Origin: Parachryseolinea silvisoli
GTDB lineage: Bacteria > Bacteroidota > Bacteroidia > Cytophagales > Cyclobacteriaceae
Reading direction: 5' to 3'
DNA: 64,000 nucleotides
Assembly (NCBI RefSeq): GCF_021190955.1
Contig: NZ_JAIOAO010000003.1
Location: 558,001 to 622,000, forward strand
Under the pieces are notes generated by a model. The model was given only the letters and a program-made list of their open reading frames with translations. It searched no databases and was not told where the DNA came from. The position numbers were made by a program, and so were the translations under genes. Positions within the stretch are counted from its first letter, which is position 1. Every line of letters begins with the position of its first letter. Below are positions 18,780-28,500 of the stretch, in pieces.

Positions 18780-19514
18780 ATGAAAAGTGTATTGATCTTA
18801 GGCGCCGGCTCCGACGTAGGAGTGGCGCTGGCCAAAGTATTTGCGAAGCAGAACGCTACCGTCACCCTGGCAGGCCGCGATATTCCTTACCTGGAAACTA
18901 TTGCCGCCGACTTGCGCATTCGTTATACCGGTGTGTCGGTCTATGTGCAGTCGTTTGACGCTGTCGCATATGATACCCACGCGGCGTTTTACGCCGGGCT
19001 GCCGCAGGCAGCCGATGTCACGGTCTGTGTGTTTGGCTATCTGGGTGACCAGGAGAAAGCGCAGCAAGACTTTGCCGAGAGCCGAAAGATTATCGAATCC
19101 AACTACGTGGGCGCGGTGTCGATCCTGAACGTCGTGGCCGAAGATTACCAACGCAAAGGCAATGGCGTGATCGTCGGCGTAAGCTCGGTGGCGGGTGATC
19201 GCGGGCGTCAAAGCAATTACGTGTATGGCAGCGCCAAGGCCGGCTTTACAGCGTATCTTTCCGGGTTGCGAAACCGGCTTGTTAAACGTAATGTTCATGT
19301 CATGACGCTCAAGCCCGGGTTTATTAAGACCAAGATGGTGGCGGGGCTGCACACACCGCCGGCGCTTACAGCCCTGCCCGACAAGCTGGCGGCGTATGTA
19401 TACAAGGCGATCGGCAAGAAGCGCAACGTGGTGTATTACCTGCCTTTATGGCGTTACATCATGACCATTATCGTGCTTATTCCCGAAAGCATCTTTAAAA
19501 AACTTAAGCTATAA
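18780..19514 (+). CDS. SDR-family oxidoreductase, DprE2-like
   Basis: This 244-residue protein is a classical short-chain dehydrogenase. The cofactor motif is SVLILGAGSDVGVALAKVF (a GxxxGxG variant, residues ~6-20). The catalytic Ser lies in VGVSSVAGDRG and the Tyr/Lys in YVYGSAKAG, followed by TLKPGFIKTKM. The C-terminal hydrophobic helix (YIMTIIVLIPESIF) is also found in DprE2, the reductase that finishes epimerisation of decaprenyl-phosphoryl ribose. Sitting between UbiA and HAD genes supports that relation. No DprE1-type FAD oxidase gene is in the window, so epimerisation cannot be assumed. Confidence 0.78.
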   Translation: MKSVLILGAGSDVGVALAKVFAKQNATVTLAGRDIPYLETIAADLRIRYTGVSVYVQSFDAVAYDTHAAFYAGLPQAADVTVCVFGYLGDQEKAQQDFAESRKIIESNYVGAVSILNVVAEDYQRKGNGVIVGVSSVAGDRGRQSNYVYGSAKAGFTAYLSGLRNRLVKRNVHVMTLKPGFIKTKMVAGLHTPPALTALPDKLAAYVYKAIGKKRNVVYYLPLWRYIMTIIVLIPESIFKKLKL

Positions 19515-19518
19515 GGAT

Positions 19519-20130
19519 ATGGCGTCTGCAAGTGGCGAAAAGGTACTGGTGCTGTTCGACCTGGACGGCACGCTGACAACAAAGGATACATTTCTCGAGT
19601 TTATCAAATTCTACCACGGAGCATCCAAATTCTATGTTGGGTTTTTACTGCTCTCGCCATGGCTGGTGGCCATGAAGCTGGGACTTATTCCGAATTGGAA
19701 AGCCAAGGAGCGTGTGTTACGGTACTTCTTTGGGGGCGAGGATGAAGCCACCTTCCGAAGCAAAGCCGAAGCATTTGCCGATCAGGTGATTCCCACGCTG
19801 CTGCGCCCGGAGGGCGCGACGACGTTGCGTAAGCACCAGGATGACAACCATCATGTTGTCGTCGTCACGGCGTCTGCCGAAGATTGGGTGGGGCCGTGGT
19901 GCAAAGCCCGGAACCTGCAGATCATCGGCACTCAGTTGCAGCGTGATGCCCAAAAGATCACGGGCATACTGGCTACCAAAAATTGTTATGGCGAGGAGAA
20001 AGTTTGTCGTATACGGGAGACGTTGGATCTGACGGCATACGATACGATTTACGCCTATGGCGACAGCAGCGGCGACAAGCCTATGCTGGCGCTGGCGCAT
20101 CATTCCTTTTACAAGCCTTTCCGGGGCTGA
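19519..20130 (+). CDS. HAD-IB family phosphatase
   Basis: This 203-residue protein has the HAD motifs: I, VLFDLDGTLTTKD (~9-21); II, VVVVTASAEDW; III, a lysine in the following helix region; IV, YAYGDSSGDKPML. The helical cap between I and II is of subfamily IB (SerB-like). It starts 4 bases after the SDR stop and ends a three-gene operon. In the mycobacterial pathway a phosphatase removes the 5'-phosphate after the UbiA step, and this HAD enzyme could fill that role. HAD-UbiA partnerships, including fusions, are known. Other phosphomonoester substrates remain possible. Confidence 0.8.
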   Translation: MASASGEKVLVLFDLDGTLTTKDTFLEFIKFYHGASKFYVGFLLLSPWLVAMKLGLIPNWKAKERVLRYFFGGEDEATFRSKAEAFADQVIPTLLRPEGATTLRKHQDDNHHVVVVTASAEDWVGPWCKARNLQIIGTQLQRDAQKITGILATKNCYGEEKVCRIRETLDLTAYDTIYAYGDSSGDKPMLALAHHSFYKPFRG

Positions 20131-20138
20131 TCGTCTGA

Positions 20139-21185
20139 TCAGCCCTCTTCTTTTAACTTTCCACCCGGCGGGTAGAACAGGAATGTGATGTTGTAGCGCC
20201 GGCAGAGGTTGTAGAATATCATCGGCACCAGGCAGCCCAGCGTTGTGCTGATGATGGCAATGAGTCCGCCGTTAGTCACGTGGAATACTTTAAAGAGTAC
20301 GATGCGGATGGGCGCGCTGACCAGCACGTGCATGAGGTATATATAGAGCGAGTGGAAGCCTGCTACTCGTACGAACAGTAGCCAATCGACATTGGCCAGG
20401 TGAAAGGAGATCATAATCGTGAGCACGCTGCCGACCAGGGCGATGATGGCATATACAAAGGGCTCGAGATTTTCGAAGTTCAGGTAAAGATACTGTGTGG
20501 CGATAAACAACGCAGTGAATATCAGCAGCCAGGCGTAGGAGAGGATTTTGTTGCGGTTTTCTTTATTTAAGACAAAGGACGATGTGAGATCGCCGATGAC
20601 GATATAAATAAAGTTTTCGAGTATATCATCGATAACATGTATGTCGATAAAGCGGTTGATGTAATAAAAAACTATGCCAATAACGAAGAGGGCGATCTTG
20701 TTGCCTTTTGTCAGGTGGAAGAGCAAGAGATAGACGAGGGCCAGGTTAAAGAGGGCATAGATAAACCAGAACTGGTCGATCGATCGCGGGTTAATGAAGA
20801 CCGCGATATAGTCGCGCCAGGTACGGTCGGCATTGATGTAGTTGGAGAATACGATCTGTACGGAGATCTGGATGAATGTCCAGATGAGATACGGGTATAA
20901 CAACGTGCGTAGCTTGCTTTGGACGAACTCGCCCGCGGTGCGCTTTAACAGGCTGGACCGAAGGAAGAAGCCGGAGAGAATAAAGAACAGCGGCATCCGG
21001 AAGCTGTAGGTGATATCTGCAATCGTTCGATACGCTTCGTGAATCGGAATTTCACTGCGTTCGATGCCGATGACGATGTGCCGGAAAACGACCATGATGA
21101 TGGCGGCCCCTTTGGCAAAGTCAATCCAGGTAAGCCGGCTTTTCCGGATAGCAGATACGTTAAAGAGCGCGTCGAGAGAAAACAT
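20139..21185 (-). CDS. Acyltransferase family 3 membrane protein
   Basis: This 348-residue protein has about 10 membrane helices and an N-terminal acyltransferase-3 signature: RLTWIDFAKGAAIIMVVFRH with the conserved His, then FRMPLFFILSGFFLRSS. It resembles fucose/Fuc4NAc O-acetylase-type members that modify surface glycans. It converges on the HAD gene (stops 8 bases apart) and diverges from another acyltransferase gene. Transfer of acetyl to the locus polysaccharide is inferred. Confidence 0.83.
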   Translation of the reverse strand: MFSLDALFNVSAIRKSRLTWIDFAKGAAIIMVVFRHIVIGIERSEIPIHEAYRTIADITYSFRMPLFFILSGFFLRSSLLKRTAGEFVQSKLRTLLYPYLIWTFIQISVQIVFSNYINADRTWRDYIAVFINPRSIDQFWFIYALFNLALVYLLLFHLTKGNKIALFVIGIVFYYINRFIDIHVIDDILENFIYIVIGDLTSSFVLNKENRNKILSYAWLLIFTALFIATQYLYLNFENLEPFVYAIIALVGSVLTIMISFHLANVDWLLFVRVAGFHSLYIYLMHVLVSAPIRIVLFKVFHVTNGGLIAIISTTLGCLVPMIFYNLCRRYNITFLFYPPGGKLKEEG

Positions 21186-21208
21186 TTTGTTTTTTATGGG
21201 TAAAGTCG

Positions 21209-21236
21209 TTGTGAGATCAGATTATTTTTTACTTTG
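21209..21236 (+). promoter_or_regulatory. Possible Bacteroidota-type promoter
   Basis: TTG (21209-21211), a 17-base spacer and TTACTTTG (21229-21236) match TTG / TAnnTTTG with one mismatch. It lies ~42 bases before ATG 21278, leaving room for a short leader, and favours that start over the upstream TTG at 21254. Confidence 0.4.
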
Positions 21237-21277
21237 CTAAGTCTATTAGTCTATTGTCTTTTACTGGAGTATGTAGT

Positions 21278-22288
21278 ATGGCTCAATCTAAAACGTATCT
21301 CAATTACATTCACAATTTCCGTGGTGTTGCCATCATCTTCGTGGTTGGCGGGCATATCCTGTATGGTTGGCATGATAAGTCATCGATCGGGTACCAAATT
21401 ATCAATTCTGTATTTCAAAACGGTACTGTTCTCTTCATTTTTATAGCAGGCTATCTTTTTCAGCACCTTTCCAGGGGGTTTGAATACAAGTCGTATCTGG
21501 AAAAGAAAGTCACCAATGTGTTGCTGCCTTATTTGATCGTCTCGTTGCCAATCTTGCTGGTGCGGCTTTACAGTGGTGCGCCTGACTACCTGGTAGAACT
21601 CGAACCGGACTACGCCCACTGGTCGGTGGTCCATCGATGCTTCTGGCTGCTCATCACAGGGGCACATTTGCTGCCGCTGTGGTTTGTGCCTATGATCACG
21701 CTGTTTTACCTGTGCGCACCGTTGTTACTGGCGATCGACCGCCGGCCCCGCTACTACTGGGTACTGATTTTGCTGGTCATTGTTTCATTACTGGTGCCGC
21801 GGAAAGAGCTGGAGAATATTCCGCGTATGTTTATTCATTTCCTGTCGGTATATGTGTTTGGCATGTTCTGCAGCCACTACAAAAATGAGCTGCTGGAATT
21901 CTCGAAGCGCTGGTGGCAGCTGCTGACGGCGCTGACAGTGGTGGTCGTGATCGTAAGTTTGTTTAAAATTCCACTCTATGATCAGATGATGTACGTACAG
22001 AAAATGCTGCTGTGCTGGTTCTTCATCTATTGGTTGTGGCGCTGGGATGCGCATGTGCCTAAGATCACCGGCTTCCTGGCGGAAATCAGCTTTGGGATAT
22101 TCTTTGTGCACTTCTACTTCGTTATAGGCCTGCGTTACTTGACAGAGCGCGTGCTGCATATTGAAATCCGGGAGATCGTCTTATACTGGTCGATCCAGTT
22201 TATAGGTGTCATGGTAACAACATCCGTATTTATTTGGGTAATGCAGAAAATCTTCGGAAAACGAAGCCGGATGCTGATTGGTTGTTAA
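21278..22288 (+). CDS. Acyltransferase family 3 membrane protein
   Basis: This protein of about 336 residues has ~10 membrane helices. The N-terminus reads YIHNFRGVAIIFVVGGHILYG, the acyltransferase-3 signature with the catalytic-region His, followed by FIFIAGYLFQHLSRGF. LLPLWFVPMITLFYL and the late EISFGIFFVHFYFVIGL are also typical. An in-frame TTG at 21254 would add 8 residues; ATG 21278 was chosen because the family motif begins soon after it and a promoter-like element lies just upstream. It is the third acyltransferase of this locus and its last gene before the giant secreted proteins. Confidence 0.82.
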   Translation: MAQSKTYLNYIHNFRGVAIIFVVGGHILYGWHDKSSIGYQIINSVFQNGTVLFIFIAGYLFQHLSRGFEYKSYLEKKVTNVLLPYLIVSLPILLVRLYSGAPDYLVELEPDYAHWSVVHRCFWLLITGAHLLPLWFVPMITLFYLCAPLLLAIDRRPRYYWVLILLVIVSLLVPRKELENIPRMFIHFLSVYVFGMFCSHYKNELLEFSKRWWQLLTALTVVVVIVSLFKIPLYDQMMYVQKMLLCWFFIYWLWRWDAHVPKITGFLAEISFGIFFVHFYFVIGLRYLTERVLHIEIREIVLYWSIQFIGVMVTTSVFIWVMQKIFGKRSRMLIGC

Positions 22289-22450
22289 CTATACCTGTGT
22301 CCAATAAGTGCGCTTTTGGCGATTGATATGCGCCATTCACCGATGTAGTGTTCCTTAGACGCCGGAATATACTTCTATTTGCATACGCTTCGAACAACCC
22401 CAATAAAGCCAGTCGCCCAAGGCTTTCGTAAGATTATATTAGGAATTTTA

Positions 22451-22481
22451 TTGTGCAACGGAGATTAAAGTTATACCTTTA
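22451..22481 (+). promoter_or_regulatory. Possible promoter of the 2101-aa secreted protein gene
   Basis: In the 282-base gap 22289-22570, TTG (22451-22453), a 20-base spacer and TACCTTTA (22474-22481) match TTG / TAnnTTTG with one mismatch at the last base. It would give a leader of ~80 bases, which contains a weak AATCTC/GAGATT inverted repeat near 22520-22548. No gene or tRNA was seen in the gap. Confidence 0.3.
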
Positions 22482-22570
22482 AGACCGGCATCGGCTTGTC
22501 TTAAGCGTAGGTATGCTGAAATCTCTCGGAGCGCTGTCTTTCAGGAGATTCATTTCACAACCAAATTAAC

Positions 22571-25500
22571 ATGATTCGCCCCTCTACGAATTCTGTCCCT
22601 ACCCGGTGGTATACCCTTTTGTCTGGTATTACTATCCTCTTCCTTTTAGCCACCCTGACTACATGTGTATGGGGGCAGGGCGTACAAGTTGAAAAGCGCA
22701 AAGGCACCACCACGGCGCCATACGGCTATTACGAGTATTTGCCCGTGGGCTATGACACGGATGCCACCAAGAAATGGCCTGTACTCCTTGTTCTGCACGG
22801 TCAGGGCGAGCTCGGTAACGGTACGACCGAGCTATACAAAGCCGTTGTTAATGGTCCGGGAAAGGAAATCAAAAAAGGACGCCATTTTCCGATGGTTGTG
22901 CTCTCACCTCAGTCGTTGTATTGGTGGGGTGCGCCAACCATCGATCAGTTTGTTGAGTATGTCAAGAAAACGTACCGCATCGATACAGATCGCTTTTACC
23001 TGACAGGATTAAGCATGGGCGGTATCGTTGCCTGGGAATATACTGCTAAATATCCCGACAAGATTGCCGCGCTGGTGGCCATTGCCGGTAACGGAAACGC
23101 GCAGGATCCCTGCCAGCTGGCGAAAGTACCTATCTGGGCTTTTCACGGCGATGCCGATAAGACGGTAGACAAATACGGTTCTATAAATATAGTAGCGGCC
23201 GTAAACAAGTGTACGAGCCCCGTGGCGAATCCTCAAGCCAAGCTGACAATGTATCCCGGTGTGGGACATGATTCCTGGACCAGGACTTATGATGGCAGCG
23301 CGGGTCATGATATTTATACCTGGATGTTAGGCTTCTCGAAGACAGGAGCGGCCAACGCACCACCCATTGTAAATGCAGGGGTGGACAAGACTTTGCAGTT
23401 GCCGACGAACCAGATCATTATTACCGGTACAGCCAGTGATCCGGAAGGTGGGGCGATAACCTATGCGTGGACCAAGACCACCGGCCCTGCGGCGACCCTG
23501 GCGAATGCAACCACGGCAAGCCTCACGGCGAGCGCGCTGGTAGCCGGTACGTATGTATTTACATTGACGGCGACGGACAATCTGGGCAATATAGCCACCG
23601 ATCAGATGTCGCTGGTCGTAAACCCGGCGGCGGTAAACGCGCCTCCGGTTGTCAACGCCGGCGCTGATCAGATCATTACACTGCCGCAGAGCAGCACCAT
23701 CGTTACCGGTACGGCCTCGGACGACGGTACGATCAGTCAATATCTCTGGAGCCAGGTATCTGGACCATCATCTACCATCTCTGATACGCAGCTGCCGCAG
23801 ATTACGGTGAGCGGTCTCTCACAGCCTGGTGTCTATGTATATCGCCTGGTGGCAACGGACGATAAAGGTGCTACCGGCTTAGACGAGATGCAGATTACCG
23901 TGAATGCTGCGCAAGTCAACCAGAAACCGGTTGTGACATTGGGCGCTGATATTTCGATTACGCTACCACAGAACACCGTTGTTATACCCAGCGCTGCCAC
24001 GGACACCGATGGCACGATCGAAGGTTATCTGTGGACAAAGATCAGTGGCCCCTCCTGGACGCCCGTAAATGAGACTACGCCTGAGCTCACCGCAAAAGAC
24101 CTGGTGGCCGGTATCTATGTTTTCCGACTGACAGCACGCGATAATATAGGCGAAGAGGGATATGATGAAATAAAAGTGACGGTACTCGACGCCGTCAACC
24201 AGACGCCAATAGCATCGGCGGGGGCTGATAAAACCGTGGTGTTGCCGACGAATACCAGCAGCCTGATAGGGAGTGGCAATGATCCTGACGGTGGCATTGT
24301 GACGTATCAATGGACGAAAGTGAGTGGCCCGGATGCTGACCTGGTCAACGCTACGAATGCACATGCAACAGTCAACAACCTTGTCGAGGGTGTGTATGTC
24401 TTCAGTCTGACAGTGACCGACGACAAGGGGGCCTCGGCTATAGACGAGATGACATTAACGGTACAGGCCGACGGTGTGAACCAACCGCCGACTGTAAGTG
24501 CCGGCGACAACGTGAACGTTATATTGCCACAGGCCGCGGTAGCTTTGACGGCAACAGCGAACGACCCCGACGGTACGATTCAAAGTTATCAATGGATAAA
24601 AGTGAGTGGTGGTGCCATTACGTTTACCGGTGCCACGACGAATCAGATTGGCGTGACCGACCTGGTGGCCGGTACGTTCCGCTTCCGCGTGACGGTGACC
24701 GACGACGATGGTGCGACGGCCTTTGACGACGTTGACCTGATCGTGTCGCCACCGACCATCAACAACGCCCCGGTGGTAACTGCCAGTGCGAACGTGACGC
24801 TTACGCTGCCTGTAAACAGTACTGTACTGACGGCGGCGGCGAACGATCCCGATGGTACCATCGCAGGCTATGAGTGGATGAAGGTCAGTGGCCCGACTGC
24901 GGGTACGCTGGAGGGTGCAGAGACTTCGGCGCTTACGCTTTCGGACCTGGTGCAAGGCACCTATATTTTCCGCATCACTGTGACGGATGATGGCGGTGCT
25001 ACAGCCTCCGACGAAGTAACGGTAGAGGTACGTCCTTCGGGAACGCAGACGTGTAACTGCGACCACGTGATTGAGGCGAAGACCGAATACATTAAGGCGA
25101 TGGATATGCCCAAGCCGGTGAAACCGGGCGACGTGGTGTGCGTTCGCGCGGGTAACCGCGGTTACATACGGTTTATGGACTTCGTGGGAACGGCGGATAA
25201 ACCGATCACGTTCATTAACTGCGGCGGGCAGGTGGTGATCAACAACCCGCTTGTTGATGGTTCGTTGAGCTTTACACGCTGTAAATATTTCCGCGTGACC
25301 GGTACGGGGGATCCGAATTTCTTCTATGGATTCAAAATTGCCGTTTCGACGAAGAACACGGCGATGTTTATGTCGGACAGTGATTTCGAAGTAGACCACA
25401 TCGAGATTGCCAACTCGGGTTATGCCGGGATCATGTGCAAGATCGACCCGACGTGCGACAACCCACAGTATCATCGTGGCAACTTCGTGATGGAAAACAT

Positions 25501-28500
25501 CAAGCTGCACGACAACTACATTCACGATACGAACGGCGAAGCCTATTACGTAGGGTATTATGCCTATGGCGGCATTGACAAGTCGCCCTGCGGCAAAGTA
25601 TATCCGCACGACATCAAGAATATCAAGATCTACAATAACATTATCCGCAATACCGCGGCCGACGGCTTGCAGGTAACGTGCGCGGTAGAGGGATGTGAGA
25701 TTTATAATAACTCGATCGAAAATTATGGTCTCAATCCGTTCTCGGTCGACCAGAACAACGGTATCATTATTGGCGGCGGTACCTCCGGACTTTGCTACAA
25801 CAATTATATCCGCAAGGGTACTGGTGTGGGGATGGCAGTCTTCGGTTTGGGCGGCAACATCATTTTTAATAATATCATTACCGAGACGGGCTCGTACGGT
25901 GTATACTTCGGGATCGGATCGACCATTCCAGGACGTGGCTTTAACTTCATTAACAATACCGTCATGAACACCAAGCTGGATGGTATTCGCTATGAAAACC
26001 AGGTGGCCAAAGGCAGCAAGTTCTATAATAACCTCATCATCAATCCGGGTACATACGACATTTATGAAAAGGCGGACTTCTGTGCGAAAGGCAAAGACTC
26101 GTTCTTCTACTCGAATTGTTCGATTGGGATGGACTACGATTCTGCCAACTTCTTCTTTGTACGCAACATTGCTTCGGTGAAGTTTGTCAATCCGACGAAC
26201 TATGATTTCCACTTGTTGTCCAATTCGCCGGTGATCGATGCTGGTCGCGATGTGTCGGCGTACAATGTCAATTTTGATCATTTCATGCTGACGCGTCCGT
26301 CCGGTCTTAAATACGACATCGGGGCAACGGAATATCAAAGCAACGGATCGACGAACAAGATCCCGATCATTACAATGCCGGCCAATCAGACATTAACCTT
26401 GCCGACGAACTCGACGACCTTGACGGCGTCGGCGGTCGACCAGGACGGCACGATCGCAGGGTATTCCTGGATACAGGTGTCCGGGCCAACCGATGCGCAG
26501 CTGGCCAACGTTACGACCAAAACATTAACCGCCAGTTCCCTGGCGGAGGGTGAATATGTCTTTCGTCTCACGGTGAAAGACAATGAGGATGCTTCGGCCT
26601 TTGCGGACGTTAAGGTGATCGTGAAGGCACTGGCGGCCAATAAGCCGCCCACCGTCAATGCGGGTACCTATCCGGCTATTACGCTGCCGACCAATACGAT
26701 CGTATTGAAAGGTATTGCTTCCGACGAGGACGGCACCATTGTGAAATATGCCTGGACGAAAGTGAGCGGCCCGGTCGCCATCGGTTCGAACCTGGACAAA
26801 GCCAGCGCAACGTTCAGCGGATTGGTAGCGGGCATTTATAAGTTTAGGCTGACGGTAACGGATGACGATGGTGCGACGGCATTTGCCGAAGCGAGCCTGA
26901 CGGTACAGTCTGCCGTGGTGAACAAAGCGCCGGTGGCCAATGCCGGCGGCAACCGTGAGATTACGCTGCCGATCAACGGTCTTACCTTGAACGGTAGTGG
27001 TAGCGATGCGGACGGTACGATTACAAAATACGCCTGGAGCCAACAGGGCGGGCCCTCTACGATAACGCTTACGACGACGGATCAACCGAACCTGACAATG
27101 ACAGGCCTCGTGGCAGGTGTTTATACCTTCCGCCTGACGGTGACAGACAATGCCAATGCCAGTGCTTTTGCGGATGTGCTGGTGACAGTGCATATGGCGG
27201 ATGCGCCGAAGCCGCCGGTGGTGTCGGCGGGGAACGACCAGGAGCTCTCTTTACCTACGAATACGGTAACGTTAACCGGTACCGCCAGTGGCGAGACGAC
27301 ACTGACGTATTTATGGACCAAACGCAGCGGGCCGAATGCGACGTTGGCGAATGCAACAACCCCTACGCTGCAACTAACGGAGCTGGCGCAAGGCACGTAT
27401 GTATTCCGCTTGACGGTGCGGGATGAAAATTCACTGTCGGCATTTGACGATGTGACGGTGACAGTATTGCCAGAGGCAATCAATATGTCGCCGGTTGCCG
27501 ATGCGGGTGGAAACCAGGCCATCAAGCTTCCGACCACTTCGGTGACGCTGAGCGGTACGGGTAGCGATGCGGATGGCAACGTGGTGAATTTTCTCTGGTC
27601 TCAGTTGACAGGCCTGCCGGTGAGCATTACCGAGAAGGTGCCGAGTAAAGGCGATGTTGTCGTCGTAGAAGGCCTCGATGCGGGCACCTATACATTCCGT
27701 TTGACAGTAACGGACAACGATGGTGCCACGGACACCGATGATGTAACGGTTACTGTAGGAACCGTGACGGCCAATCTGCCACCGATTGCTGATGCGGGTG
27801 ATGATGTTACCCAATATTTGCCCGATAACACTGTAACGCTGCATAGCGCTGGTACAGACGCTGACGGTACGGTAAAAGAATATGCCTGGGAGATAATTTC
27901 AACGCCGTCGCCGCTGGATCCGCCGCCGGCGCCGTCTCCTACGCCAATTGACTTTGTCCTCGAGGACCTGACAGCGGGCACCTATGAGTTCCGGCTCACT
28001 GTAGAGGACGACAAAAACGCCAAGGCTACAGACAACGTGACGGTCATCATCCTGCCTGAAACGGTAAACCAGGCGCCGCAGGCCACTGTCGGCGAAGACA
28101 TCAGCGTGCGCCTGCCGATTGCGCAGGTGGTGATAGAGGGTAGTGGCACCGATCCCGACGGACAGATCGTTTCCTATCAATGGACAGTGACTGAGGGTGA
28201 AGGGATTGTGCTGAACAATGCCGATACTCCCACGCTGACGGTAACAAACCTGCTTGCCGGTGAATATACGTTTATGCTGACGGTAACGGACGACGACGGC
28301 GAAACAGCAACGGCTCAAATGGAACTGATTGTAGGGCCGGAGCGCACAGGTCCCGAGGCCTTTGCCGGTGCTGATACCGTGGTGAGCATGCCTGTGGATG
28401 TTGTGAAGCTTGTAGGTTTTGGCAGTGTAGCGGAAGGCGCGATCACGGAATACATGTGGGTAAAAACATCCGGCCCGGACGTGGTGTTGGAGAACTACAA

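Noticed and set aside
22289-22570. A possible tRNA or small RNA in the gap before the first giant gene
   Set aside because: No cloverleaf or CCA end is visible; only a weak inverted repeat and a one-mismatch promoter were found.
24455-26338. A 627-codon open frame on the minus strand inside the 2101-aa protein gene
   Set aside because: It lies fully antisense to a clearly coding PKD/beta-helix region; its product is rich in Arg, His and Val with no domain, as expected of a shadow of GC-rich codons.
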